Notes under the pieces: model-generated
Databases searched by the model: none
Seen by the model: only the letters and a program-made list of their open reading frames with translations
Told to the model about the DNA's origin: nothing
Program-made: the position numbers and the translations under genes
Virus record (IMG/VR): IMGVR_UViG_3300009314_000349
Span: 1-40,143 of that record
Reading direction: 5' to 3' (one strand)
From: a virus
Length of the DNA stretch: 40,143 bases
Shown here: one piece after another, positions 1 to 7,564 of the stretch
How positions within the stretch are numbered: the first letter of the stretch is position 1
Layout: the number at the start of each line of letters is the position of its first letter

Positions 1-101
1 TCAGAAGCTATAATTTCAACATTATGTTTTTTTAACCCCTCTATTATAGTTTCAGTTAAGTAATCATGTTTTTTATTTGGTGTTATTGCAACTATTTTCA
101 T
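1..101 (-). CDS. N-terminal fragment of an unknown protein, cut by the window edge
   Basis: About 33 codons read from an ATG at the right end of this interval and run off the left edge. The start reads MKIVAITPNKKHDYL, then a hydrophilic helix and a second beta-like stretch (VEIIAS), as in the first beta-alpha-beta unit of a Rossmann or GT-B glycosyltransferase fold. It begins 12 bases after the stop of the upstream gene, so it continues the glycan operon. The upstream sequence contains TATAAATA a few bases before the ATG, which resembles the T4 late promoter core, but this is weak evidence in AT-rich DNA. Glycosyltransferase is a guess from context. Confidence 0.6.
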   Translation of the reverse strand, partial: MKIVAITPNKKHDYLTETIIEGLKKHNVEIIAS

Positions 102-113
102 TATTTATAATGT

Positions 114-686
114 TTAAGTTGTACAAAGATTATTAATATAACAATTAATTTTTTCTTTTGTTTTTCTCTTTACAACTTTTGTTTTGTCGAGATATACATT
201 CATATTACGAATTGCAGTATTGTTACCTCCAACATACGGATATAAATAAAAGCCCCAATTTTTATCTCTTGTATAATTTTCCATATTTATCCAAGTAGTA
301 TCATCTATATATAGATGATAATTCTTTTCATTTAGAACTATTTCTATTTTAAATTTCCTGTTTGTCGACATATCGCAAATATATTTTGAAACATGTCCAT
401 CATTAAATGGATCATATATATAACCATATAGCTTTATCATATTCTTATTTTCAAAATCTGGTTTCCATACAACTCTAATAGAATTTCTGTGATGATTAAA
501 GCCAAAACCTAATCCACATAGCTTGTTAGAATCATAATCATCTTTATCTCTTGGTGGTCTCCAATAACAGCTTTCGCTAAACATAACTTCATATTGCACT
601 GATTTTATGCCAAAATGCACATTGAACAATCTCCAAATCCAGCCTTTTGCATAATGTCTATTTTTTCTAATTGTATATTTTTTCAT
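114..686 (-). CDS. Jelly-roll-like protein, possibly polysaccharide-binding
   Basis: A 190-residue basic protein with no signal peptide. The sequence alternates short beta strands rich in Trp, Tyr and Phe, and ends in a GFYLYPYVGGNNTAIRNM segment. That YPYxGGNN signature, as I recall it, marks a family of concanavalin/jelly-roll proteins common in Bacteroidota and their phages, often annotated polysaccharide lyase-like. I see no catalytic motif that proves lyase activity. The start is chosen at the ATG at 686, because GGAGG lies 5 bases upstream inside the end of the preceding gene; an in-frame ATG four codons earlier overlaps that gene. Its place downstream of glycosyltransferases suggests a carbohydrate-related role. 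Confidence 0.7.
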   Translation of the reverse strand: MKKYTIRKNRHYAKGWIWRLFNVHFGIKSVQYEVMFSESCYWRPPRDKDDYDSNKLCGLGFGFNHHRNSIRVVWKPDFENKNMIKLYGYIYDPFNDGHVSKYICDMSTNRKFKIEIVLNEKNYHLYIDDTTWINMENYTRDKNWGFYLYPYVGGNNTAIRNMNVYLDKTKVVKRKTKEKINCYINNLCTT

Positions 687-687
687 T

Positions 688-1371
688 TTATCCTCCATTT
701 TGTACTTTTTTCCATCCTCTTATTTTGTGATGATGTACCCAACATGGTTCTAATATGACCAGTTTTCCTCCTTTGGATTTAACTCGATTCATAAATTCCT
801 CTTCATTACCACCCCATTTTATATTTGGATCAAATAAATGTTTTTCATCATATTTAAAAATATCGGCTATCTCGCTTTTGAATCCAAAACAAAATCCATT
901 CAATACATGATGATCATCATTAAATTCTATTATTTTGTCTCCAGGCTCTTTTCTATATTGATGGTGTGATAAAACCCCATTTGTTACTGGTCCAAATATC
1001 GCATTATATCTATATTCATCACTCAATATTATTTCAACAAAATCGTTGATTGTACTGTTAAATAATATATCATCACAACACACCACAATCACATCACAGT
1101 TGTCTCTTACCGCCTTATTTACTCCATCATTCCAAGTTCCGGTTAGACCACGTTTTTTCTGATCTTGCACATATTCATAATCTATTTTTGTGTTTGGTTG
1201 ATTTTGGAAATTCAATGCTAGTATATTCGTCGATTCATTATTAAACAAATATACAATAATTTCGTGTTTGATGCTCTGGGATAATGTGTATAAAAACGCA
1301 TTGATTAATTCCAAACCATTTGGTCTAAATTCATCAGAATAATTTGTGGTTACTATGATTCCTACTTTCAT
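688..1371 (-). CDS. GT-A type glycosyltransferase (family 2-like)
   Basis: Expected to transfer a sugar from a nucleotide-activated donor in the cytoplasm. The 227-residue protein opens with a Rossmann-like strand (KVGIIVTTNY) and has an acidic CCDDILFN segment near residues 98-105, in the position of the DxD metal site. A later NEEEFMNR acidic segment matches the ED-type catalytic region of family 2 enzymes. A His-rich WVHHHK segment is close to the C terminus. Its last codons contain the ribosome-binding site of the next gene. The donor and acceptor cannot be told from sequence. Confidence 0.72.
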   Translation of the reverse strand: MKVGIIVTTNYSDEFRPNGLELINAFLYTLSQSIKHEIIVYLFNNESTNILALNFQNQPNTKIDYEYVQDQKKRGLTGTWNDGVNKAVRDNCDVIVVCCDDILFNSTINDFVEIILSDEYRYNAIFGPVTNGVLSHHQYRKEPGDKIIEFNDDHHVLNGFCFGFKSEIADIFKYDEKHLFDPNIKWGGNEEEFMNRVKSKGGKLVILEPCWVHHHKIRGWKKVQNGG

Positions 1372-1377
1372 TATCTA

Positions 1378-1710
1378 TTAACATCGTTTAGTATTAGAAA
1401 TAAATCCACCAATATTGCGATCATCAATAATTGCATCATAATATATTTTTGGCCAAGCAAATGATTTATCTTTGAATGAGCCGGCTACATTTTCATTCAA
1501 ATAATCAAATTCGACCCCATTTTGTTCACAATAATCATATGCCTCTTCTAAATATCTCTCAGTTCTGCACGTCCATAATATAAGTATATGTCCCATTTTT
1601 TGTAATTCTTTCAATACTTCAAACGCATTTGGTAATGGTTTTCCTATTCTTGGAAAATCATGTTCTACAATCGTACCATCAAAATCTACTGCTATAACTA
1701 ATTTATACAT
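1378..1710 (-). CDS. Small HAD-superfamily phosphatase
   Basis: A 110-residue capless HAD hydrolase. Motif I is DFDGT at residues 9-13, with D9 the expected nucleophile and D11 the acid/base. Motif II is the Thr of WTCR (46-49). The C-terminal IIDDRN segment (about residue 96) supplies the motif IV acids, preceded by a Lys in PKIYYD that can serve as motif III. The size fits compact HAD phosphatases found in Bacteroidota and in phage nucleotide or sugar operons. It sits 2 bases after a nucleotide-sugar reductase gene, so a sugar phosphate substrate is a reasonable inference, but a nucleotide is possible. Confidence 0.78.
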   Translation of the reverse strand: MYKLVIAVDFDGTIVEHDFPRIGKPLPNAFEVLKELQKMGHILILWTCRTERYLEEAYDYCEQNGVEFDYLNENVAGSFKDKSFAWPKIYYDAIIDDRNIGGFISNTKRC

Positions 1711-1712
1711 AA

Positions 1713-2408
1713 TTATTTTATTAAAAAACTTTCAAGCTTAGATACATCCATCATTAAATTAGTTGGAGTTGATTCATCAACTAAATCACAAGTTGGTTTC
1801 GCATCTTTGTTTGTTATTCTGGCCAAATCATACATTGTCTTAATATCAGTTCCAACATTATATATTCCAGTGGCATTATTTTCAATTAATTTGATGATTT
1901 TTTCAGATATAATATCAACATAATCAAAATTGCCGATCTGATTTATCCAAGCTTTTTCATATGGAAATGGATTTATCTTATGTGTACCTCTCAATAGTAA
2001 AAAATTATTAGATTTCAATTGCACATATCCATCCGATAATAATTTAGTATAGCCATACCAACTTCTACAATGTACTGGTACATCATTTTCATTTGCTCCA
2101 ATTTTACTATAAGTATATACATAGTCTGTAGATACGTGTATTAATTTTTTATTTAGTTCATTGCATATCTCCACTAAATTTGCCACACCATCATAATTAA
2201 CTTTCCAGTGTTTTTCTCTATTATCATCATAAGTTTTAGTATATGCTATACAATTTATTATTTCATCATAACCAATTAGCATAGATTTATAAGTATTTGG
2301 TATAGTAAAATCTATGCCATCTTTTTTTCTACTTATATAATCCCAACCAGTTTGTTTAATCAATTCTGATCCGAGTAGCCCGTCGCCTAAAATAAGTCTA
2401 TTTTTCAT
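1713..2408 (-). CDS. RmlD-like NAD(P)-dependent nucleotide-sugar reductase
   Basis: A short-chain dehydrogenase of the extended NDP-sugar type, 231 residues and thus shorter than the usual 280-300 of RmlD. The dinucleotide-binding loop is GDGLLG at residues 8-13 (GxGxxG). The catalytic triad is visible as S93/T94 in VSTDYVY and Y118xxxK122 in YGYTK. A C-terminal GIYNVGTD segment is typical of the family. It overlaps the DegT aminotransferase gene by 4 bases, so the two are probably translationally coupled. RmlD reduces dTDP-4-keto sugars; here the substrate is probably a related 4-keto sugar nucleotide. Confidence 0.8.
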   Translation of the reverse strand: MKNRLILGDGLLGSELIKQTGWDYISRKKDGIDFTIPNTYKSMLIGYDEIINCIAYTKTYDDNREKHWKVNYDGVANLVEICNELNKKLIHVSTDYVYTYSKIGANENDVPVHCRSWYGYTKLLSDGYVQLKSNNFLLLRGTHKINPFPYEKAWINQIGNFDYVDIISEKIIKLIENNATGIYNVGTDIKTMYDLARITNKDAKPTCDLVDESTPTNLMMDVSKLESFLIK

Positions 2409-3517
2409 TTATATTTTTCTTCACAAAATTTATTAACCCAATATACAACATAATCAACATCGTCATCTGTCATTCCGCTATGACATGGTAGACTAAGTAA
2501 CTTCACCCATTCTTTCTCCGATACTGGCAATATTTTTTTATCAACCTTCAATAGATTATATAAATGTAGTGGTTTGAAATGAACAGAGCTATGTATTTTC
2601 TTACTTGCTAAATAATCAATGAGTTGATCCCTTTTTTGGGGCAGTCTAGCACAGTAATACTGAACAGTATCAGAATATGCAGGTCGTTCTATTACTGAAG
2701 ATAATTCTTCATTATATCTTTTTTGAATATGTCTGCGAGTATCCAAAAATTGTGGTAATTTTTTCATCTGTGATAGCCCAAGTGCAGCCAAGATATCAAT
2801 CATATAATATTTATATCCAAGTATACTCACTTGATAATCCCAAGAATAACCAGCACGTACATCGCTTTTACCAGATGCTCTACTCCAAGTTGAAGAAACA
2901 CCAAACCATATCATTTCTTTCATCTTTTCATATAAATTCTTATCATTGGTTGTTATCATTCCACCATCGCCCATTGGCATTGTTTTGACAGCTTGAAACG
3001 ACCAGACGGCCGCGTCCCCTTTCAATCCAGCTCCCTTTGTATAACAACTATGAGCACAATCTTCTATAATGAACCCACCAAATACTTTTCGTATATCATC
3101 TATTGGAGCGGGAATTCCAGCCATATTCACTGCAATGCACACTTCGGAATTGTCCTTTTTATGTTTAGCTACTTCATCGGCTGTTATATTAAGATTTACT
3201 GCGTCTATATCAACAATATTTGAAGTGCAATCATTCCACAATGGAATAACTGCAGTAGCTACAAAAGACATCGTTGGATTAATAACATCAATTCCTCTAA
3301 ATCCCATTGCTTTCATAATTAAATCCTGACCGTGAGAATTACTTGTTACGGCCAAAGCATATTTGGATCCAACCATTTTTGCAAATTTATCTTCAAATTC
3401 ATCTACTTTTGGTCCTTTTCCCCACCAGCCACTTTCAATGACCTCTCGAATGCATTCTACATCTTTATTATCTCCAATTGGGGCTAATACCTTTAATGGT
3501 GTTTCTCTAATTTTCAT
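2405..3517 (-). CDS. DegT/DnrJ/EryC1/StrS-type sugar aminotransferase
   Basis: A PLP-dependent enzyme expected to aminate a keto sugar nucleotide. The 370-residue length is standard. The PLP lysine is K178 in SFQAVKTMPMGDGG and the Asp that pairs with the pyridine nitrogen is D153 in IEDCAH. The N-terminal GWWGKGPKVDEFE and the glycine-rich loop TSNSHGQ (58-64) also fit the family. It lies between an exostosin-like glycosyltransferase, which it overlaps by 11 bases, and the RmlD-like reductase. Together these genes would make and transfer an amino sugar. The product sugar cannot be assigned. Confidence 0.88.
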   Translation of the reverse strand: MKIRETPLKVLAPIGDNKDVECIREVIESGWWGKGPKVDEFEDKFAKMVGSKYALAVTSNSHGQDLIMKAMGFRGIDVINPTMSFVATAVIPLWNDCTSNIVDIDAVNLNITADEVAKHKKDNSEVCIAVNMAGIPAPIDDIRKVFGGFIIEDCAHSCYTKGAGLKGDAAVWSFQAVKTMPMGDGGMITTNDKNLYEKMKEMIWFGVSSTWSRASGKSDVRAGYSWDYQVSILGYKYYMIDILAALGLSQMKKLPQFLDTRRHIQKRYNEELSSVIERPAYSDTVQYYCARLPQKRDQLIDYLASKKIHSSVHFKPLHLYNLLKVDKKILPVSEKEWVKLLSLPCHSGMTDDDVDYVVYWVNKFCEEKYK

Positions 3518-4562
3518 TTACATTAATTTTATCATTGTTAATCTGTACATTGTCTAATTCTTTAAATAAGCTATAAATATACAAAATAAATTTGTTCTTA
3601 TCAAGCTCCTCTGTTATCTTCTTTCTCATGTTCTCAACATAATATTCCTGATAATGTTCATATTTTGATAGTACTTCATCAATTTTTTCAAGCACATCTG
3701 ACCAATCATATTTAACTGAAATGTATGTTTCTCCTGCAACGTATATATTTGGTATTGTTGATATATGATCCATATTCGGCTTCAGTAAGATTCCTCCCAA
3801 TAAAGCTGATTCTAAATCTCGAGGTGCCATTTCACCATAACCAAGTGGTGCCGTAATAATTTTTGAATTAGCCAATATATTGTAATATGTATTTAATTCT
3901 ACTTTTTTAACTGTACCCAGTTTTGCTATATTATATCTATTGCCAAGTATTTTAAGAAGTTCTTCTCGGTGTTTATCATAATATTCTGATTGTAATAATT
4001 CATGTTCATATACTGGTTTTGGTGATGGATATGTAAACATGCATGATACATCATAATATTTTCCATTATATGGAAAAAACTTATATGGTATTGTATTTAA
4101 CCAGTTACAACCAGTTAATTTCATTTTTGGTTTGAGTTCATCGATATCAGGAACTGAATAGTTGCCTGCACCCCAATATATGCGACCATTTACCCACGGT
4201 TTTTTATATAAATCAAAATCTTTTAAGTATGAGTTTTTTAGAAATAATTTGCAGTTTTTATTATTGTGTACATGTCTGAATGCATCGATTGTCCCAATTG
4301 GTGATGTAGAATCCTGACCATCTACTATTATATAATCGCCGGTTATATTATTTAGAAAATTCAGTCCTTTGTCGATTGATTCTTGTAGTGAAGCTTTTTT
4401 ATCAATAATTGATGCTTGTCCAACAAATGCAAAATCATATGAATCGCTAGACCATATAAATTCAATACCAACATCTTTGAATTCTTCTTTTAACTTCCAC
4501 AGTGGCCTGAAAGTCGTTTCATTTCGATGCAGTCCTGGTTCGAGTAGTCTAATTTTAATCAT
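3507..4562 (-). CDS. Putative GT-B glycosyltransferase (exostosin-like C-terminal half)
   Basis: A 351-residue protein. The N-terminal half is not recognisable to me. The C-terminal half has a segment ITAPLGYGEMAPRD followed by LESALLGGILLKP, the arrangement seen in exostosin and family 1/4 glycosyltransferases, where a Gly-rich turn and a Glu contact the donor nucleotide. A final coiled stretch (YEHYQEYYVENMRKKI) also fits these enzymes. It is in an operon with the aminotransferase and reductase, with 4- and 11-base overlaps to its neighbours. Confidence 0.6.
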   Translation of the reverse strand: MIKIRLLEPGLHRNETTFRPLWKLKEEFKDVGIEFIWSSDSYDFAFVGQASIIDKKASLQESIDKGLNFLNNITGDYIIVDGQDSTSPIGTIDAFRHVHNNKNCKLFLKNSYLKDFDLYKKPWVNGRIYWGAGNYSVPDIDELKPKMKLTGCNWLNTIPYKFFPYNGKYYDVSCMFTYPSPKPVYEHELLQSEYYDKHREELLKILGNRYNIAKLGTVKKVELNTYYNILANSKIITAPLGYGEMAPRDLESALLGGILLKPNMDHISTIPNIYVAGETYISVKYDWSDVLEKIDEVLSKYEHYQEYYVENMRKKITEELDKNKFILYIYSLFKELDNVQINNDKINVNEN

Positions 4563-4798
4563 AATTTTCTTGGTATATCAAAATCATCCAAAAGAATATG
4601 TCTTGCTTCATCATCAGTATATGGAGTTGGTCCACAATAATATGGATTATTAAATGCATAACTATATAATGAAAACGAGCCAGTACACAAATCATTTTCA
4701 ATAAATTCTGACCATGGTTCTCCGGTTGGACTTTTCCAATTTTTTGGTTCATTGTCCTTAAACCAATCTATCCGTTCTCTAACTGTTAATATTTTCAT
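4559..4798 (-). CDS. Small hypothetical protein, 79 aa
   Basis: I do not recognise this protein. It starts MKILTVRERIDWFKDNEP, is rich in Trp and Pro, and has an acidic C-terminal half. It overlaps the following glycosyltransferase by 4 bases and the preceding DUF3310 gene by 20 bases. It is conserved in reading frame and has no stop interruptions, so it is probably a real accessory gene. Confidence 0.6.
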   Translation of the reverse strand: MKILTVRERIDWFKDNEPKNWKSPTGEPWSEFIENDLCTGSFSLYSYAFNNPYYCGPTPYTDDEARHILLDDFDIPRKL

Positions 4799-5021
4799 TC
4801 TTCAATTCTTTTGCTTTATTTAGATACCATTGTTCTTTTTCAAAATCTTCTTTTGCTTTTTCATCATCTCCCTTTTGAAATAATCTCATACGATACTTAA
4901 ACGCGTTCATAACACAATAGTCGATGGTTTTTTCGACACCCCAAATACTAACCATCATATCATTTACTTCTATTGGATAATGATTATAGTGTTTTGGATA
5001 GTTTACTAGATCTTCTTTCAT
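4779..5021 (-). CDS. DUF3310 family protein
   Basis: An 80-residue protein with the DUF3310 signature near the N terminus: NYPKHYNHYPIEVNDMM, followed by a helical segment with VMNAFKYRMR that fits the family's CxGNaikYi...R pattern. DUF3310 proteins are widespread in phages. Some are fused to or related to the phage T7 gp1.7 nucleotide kinase, so a nucleotide-related role is possible but unproven. The start ATG overlaps the stop of an upstream 36-codon gene in an ATGA arrangement. Confidence 0.75.
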   Translation of the reverse strand: MKEDLVNYPKHYNHYPIEVNDMMVSIWGVEKTIDYCVMNAFKYRMRLFQKGDDEKAKEDFEKEQWYLNKAKELKNENINS

Positions 5022-5128
5022 CTGGTTATTTTATATATAAATCCCACTACACCAAGCAATATCATTAAAGCAACAAATAATACAGTCATTATAGTAGAAA
5101 GATTCATTTTTTCTCTAGATCGTTTCAT
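5018..5128 (-). CDS. Small single-pass membrane protein, 36 aa
   Basis: A short frame reads MKRSREKMNLS and then about 20 hydrophobic residues (TVLFVALMILLGVVGFIY), ending KITR. This is a positively charged N terminus followed by one membrane helix. The stop overlaps the ATG of the DUF3310 gene by ATGA, and the start lies 6 bases after the preceding gene, so it fills the gap exactly. No strong ribosome-binding site is seen. A spanin, holin or toxin role cannot be decided at this size. Confidence 0.62.
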   Translation of the reverse strand: MKRSREKMNLSTIMTVLFVALMILLGVVGFIYKITR

Positions 5129-5134
5129 GATTCA

Positions 5135-5785
5135 TTATGCTATTGTTGAATAAAACTGATTTTGTTGTTCTTGTTTTGAGATTTTTTTCGGGTGATACAA
5201 ACAAAATTGTTCTTCTGCTGGAAGAGCAACAACTGTTTTGTGTCCCACGATTACTTCGTGTACCGGATTTGTCCAATGGATTTCTGGAGTATTACGAAAT
5301 ATGCGGCTCTGAAAATCTGGCCACTGGAGCCAGCCCTTCTCATTTACTTTCCACCTCCAACGATTTATATGATCCTGCGTAATATTCTCTACTATATTTA
5401 CTCTTGGTACTCTAAACAATTCAACTTCTGGATTTGATTCAAGTATTTCATGTATATTTTTTATCAAGAATTCATGTGGAAACTCATCAGCATCCAAATT
5501 TACTATCCAGTCATTCTGACATTTAGAATTAAGGTAATTTTTATGATCTCCAAAATGTTTATTCAATTTATGATAGTGAACCGATAGATTATTATTTGGT
5601 TCTTTTGAATACTCATCAATCACAATCATTAATTCAGTTGGAACCGGATTTGTGTCATCTATCAATATAACAATTTCATCATGCTCTTTTTTGAATTTTT
5701 CAATTATGGATAATAGACGATCCATTTCTTCGTGCTCGTTGTAAGCAGTAATTCCGTAACTTATGGTTAAATTATTCACAATCAT
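5135..5785 (-). CDS. Family 2 glycosyltransferase
   Basis: A GT-A fold enzyme expected to use an activated sugar. The first strand and loop ISYGITAYNEHEEM are typical of family 2. The metal site DxD is present as NLDADEF about residues 98-104. Two later Trp-rich segments and an HEVIVGH histidine cluster fit the acceptor side of bacterial family 2 enzymes. I chose the ATG at 5785; a TTG two codons upstream would also be in frame. The start lies inside the end of the preceding small gene. Confidence 0.82.
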   Translation of the reverse strand: MIVNNLTISYGITAYNEHEEMDRLLSIIEKFKKEHDEIVILIDDTNPVPTELMIVIDEYSKEPNNNLSVHYHKLNKHFGDHKNYLNSKCQNDWIVNLDADEFPHEFLIKNIHEILESNPEVELFRVPRVNIVENITQDHINRWRWKVNEKGWLQWPDFQSRIFRNTPEIHWTNPVHEVIVGHKTVVALPAEEQFCLYHPKKISKQEQQNQFYSTIA

Positions 5786-5996
5786 CTTCAATTAATGTAT
5801 ATGTAACTTTGTATTTTGCTATTTTATATTTTTCCTTATCTTCAAAAACTCCATGACAATTAGCTAATCTAGCTTCTTCCACGCTATTAAAATCATATTC
5901 ATCACAATATGCTCGACTATATGATCCAATAGCATTGCCGGTTTCTCTATCAATAATTCTAAATACATTTTCTGGTTTTCTTTCTCTTGGTTTCAT
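5772..5996 (-). CDS. Small hypothetical phage protein, 74 aa
   Basis: A charged protein with MKPRERKPENVFRIID at the start, then a segment YCDEYDFNSVEEARLANCHG that resembles small phage proteins of unknown function. Its C terminus is beta-rich and acidic. No catalytic motif is visible. The end of the gene encodes the start of the following glycosyltransferase with a 14-base overlap. Confidence 0.62.
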   Translation of the reverse strand: MKPRERKPENVFRIIDRETGNAIGSYSRAYCDEYDFNSVEEARLANCHGVFEDKEKYKIAKYKVTYTLIEDDCE

Positions 5997-6007
5997 AACT
6001 ATTTTTT

Positions 6008-6433
6008 TTATTTTGAATGTAAAAACCCACCCATTGTTGGTTGTAATATTCTATATAATATATTATTTATAACAATTCTTATATAATATTTTCCATCTAA
6101 ATAACAACATTGATAATAATTAATCGTGGGTTCATCATCACAAACAATACTATATCCTTCTATCATAATTGCTAGAATAGCTTCTGGTGTTCCGATTAAA
6201 ACTCCACTTAATTTTTCAACTAACGAATTATGTATTTTTTTAATTTTTCTTCCTTCTTCTTCTGGTAAATGGTATAAATCAATAAAATTCTTTTCTAATT
6301 CTTGATATTCTTTCCATTCATCATTTAAGCTTTTTGCAGAATCTTTACAATTATCATTTGTTTTAATTAGTTCATCTGCTTGACGACGATATTTTCTTCG
6401 TTTTTCAATTAATATTTCAGTATTATTTTCCAT
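6008..6433 (-). CDS. Hypothetical protein, 141 aa
   Basis: Not recognised. The N-terminal 60 residues are highly charged and probably coiled coil (EKRRKYRRQADELIK and LNDEWKEYQELEKN). The C-terminal half is beta-rich (YYQCCYLDGKYYIRIVI). I chose the ATG at 6433, which overlaps the upstream SNase-like gene by 11 bases; a TTG four codons upstream has an AAGAAGG just before it and is the alternative. Confidence 0.58.
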   Translation of the reverse strand: MENNTEILIEKRRKYRRQADELIKTNDNCKDSAKSLNDEWKEYQELEKNFIDLYHLPEEEGRKIKKIHNSLVEKLSGVLIGTPEAILAIMIEGYSIVCDDEPTINYYQCCYLDGKYYIRIVINNILYRILQPTMGGFLHSK

Positions 6434-6767
6434 ATTTGACAGCAAAACCTTCTTTAATCATTCGTTGATTCAAGTTTTCACCATTCAGATATACATCAGC
6501 TAAATACCCACCATACTTTCCAGTTTTATCTTTATATGTTTTTAGTATAATTGTTTCACCTTCAATTTTACTAGATAGCCATTCTTTGCTGAGTAACCCC
6601 CTCTCTCTTTGGTCGCCACGAATTTCAGGGGCATTGATATCATATAATCTGATCTTCTTATTTATCATTATCATTCCAAAACCGAGATCAATATCTACGG
6701 CAATAGAATCTCCGTCATATACATCAATGACATACGCTGTATATGTGTATTTGTTATTTTCAGTCAT
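6423..6767 (-). CDS. Staphylococcal-nuclease-like (SNase/thermonuclease) protein lacking one catalytic Arg
   Basis: An OB-fold nuclease relative of 114 residues. The calcium site motif YDGDSI (D18, D20), the first catalytic arginine R40 in IRLYDINAPEI and the general-base Glu E48 are present, as is the ERGLLSKEWL helix. The conserved KYGRxLA motif reads KYGGYLA here, so the second catalytic Arg (Arg87 of staphylococcal nuclease) is a Gly. No signal peptide is seen, so it acts in the cytoplasm or the virion. It may be weakly active or have become a DNA-binding protein. It overlaps the following gene by 11 bases. Confidence 0.85.
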   Translation of the reverse strand: MTENNKYTYTAYVIDVYDGDSIAVDIDLGFGMIMINKKIRLYDINAPEIRGDQRERGLLSKEWLSSKIEGETIILKTYKDKTGKYGGYLADVYLNGENLNQRMIKEGFAVKYGK

Positions 6768-6782
6768 AATTTTTGTTTTTGT

Positions 6783-7244
6783 TTATTTTCTTGTTTCTAG
6801 TAAAAACTTTCGTTCTATGTGATCATTAAATTTATAATCGATTAGCGTTATAGTCGTCATTTTATTTATAAGAAATGTTCTGTAGCCGCCGTTGTAATGA
6901 TTTTTCAATTCTTTTTTTAGTTTACCATAATAGAATCTTCTACTTGAGACTTCCATAATTAATTTTGGTATTCGTAATTTCCTAAATCTTCTTATTTTTG
7001 GTATATAAACCAAACCAGTATTTTCAGCCAATCGATTGAAATTATTTACATTAAATTCATCTAGACTCAATGCATGAATTTTGTTTTTATATCTTGGATT
7101 CAGAATCAACAACATATATTTCTTTGGTGTTACTGCATATTCTGGTTTATACATACAGTTGATTACCATTCCTTTTTCTAAGTTTGGTATTGAGAACTGG
7201 ATTTTATCGTTTATATTTAGTATATGTGAGTTATAGAAGCCCAT
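6783..7244 (-). CDS. Hypothetical basic protein, 153 aa
   Basis: I cannot name this family. It has a segment GMVINCMYKPEYAVTPKKY followed by a hydrophobic strand MLLILNPRYKNKIHALSLDEF. That pattern reminds me of uncharacterised myovirus proteins with a 'P..Y...HaLnl' core. The rest is rich in Arg and Lys (RRFRKLRIPKL, RRFYYGKLKKELKNHY), which suggests nucleic acid contact. It follows the upstream gene by a single base. Confidence 0.6.
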   Translation of the reverse strand: MGFYNSHILNINDKIQFSIPNLEKGMVINCMYKPEYAVTPKKYMLLILNPRYKNKIHALSLDEFNVNNFNRLAENTGLVYIPKIRRFRKLRIPKLIMEVSSRRFYYGKLKKELKNHYNGGYRTFLINKMTTITLIDYKFNDHIERKFLLETRK

Positions 7245-7245
7245 T

Positions 7246-7563
7246 TTATTTTCTTTCTGAAGACCAGACTGCTTTCTTTTTTAGCTCGTCAAATGGTTTA
7301 TTTTCTTCTCCAAATCTTGCGTCCATTTCATATAGTACATATATATCTTCATCAATTTCGTCTGCGATTTTGATTAGTTCTTCAGAATCAATCGTGCAAT
7401 CTATGTCTCCAAACCAGATTTTACCTACTGATCCGCATATAATATTCGCATTAAAATATACTTCATTGTCGGGAAATTGATCACGATAGAAACTCTTACT
7501 AGCAGATATTAGTCGGCCGGCTGATCCAAGATTATTCACGCATATTTTTTCTAATTCATTCAT
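7246..7563 (-). CDS. Conserved hypothetical phage protein, 105 aa
   Basis: The central segment GKIWFGDIDCTIDSEELIKIADEI and the C-terminal YVLYEMDARFGEEN fit a small family I recognise from many phages and bacteria but cannot assign a function to. The protein is acidic in the middle and basic at the end. It lies one base after the GT-B glycosyltransferase gene and one base before the next gene, so translation is probably coupled. Confidence 0.66.
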   Translation of the reverse strand: MNELEKICVNNLGSAGRLISASKSFYRDQFPDNEVYFNANIICGSVGKIWFGDIDCTIDSEELIKIADEIDEDIYVLYEMDARFGEENKPFDELKKKAVWSSERK

Positions 7564-7564
7564 T

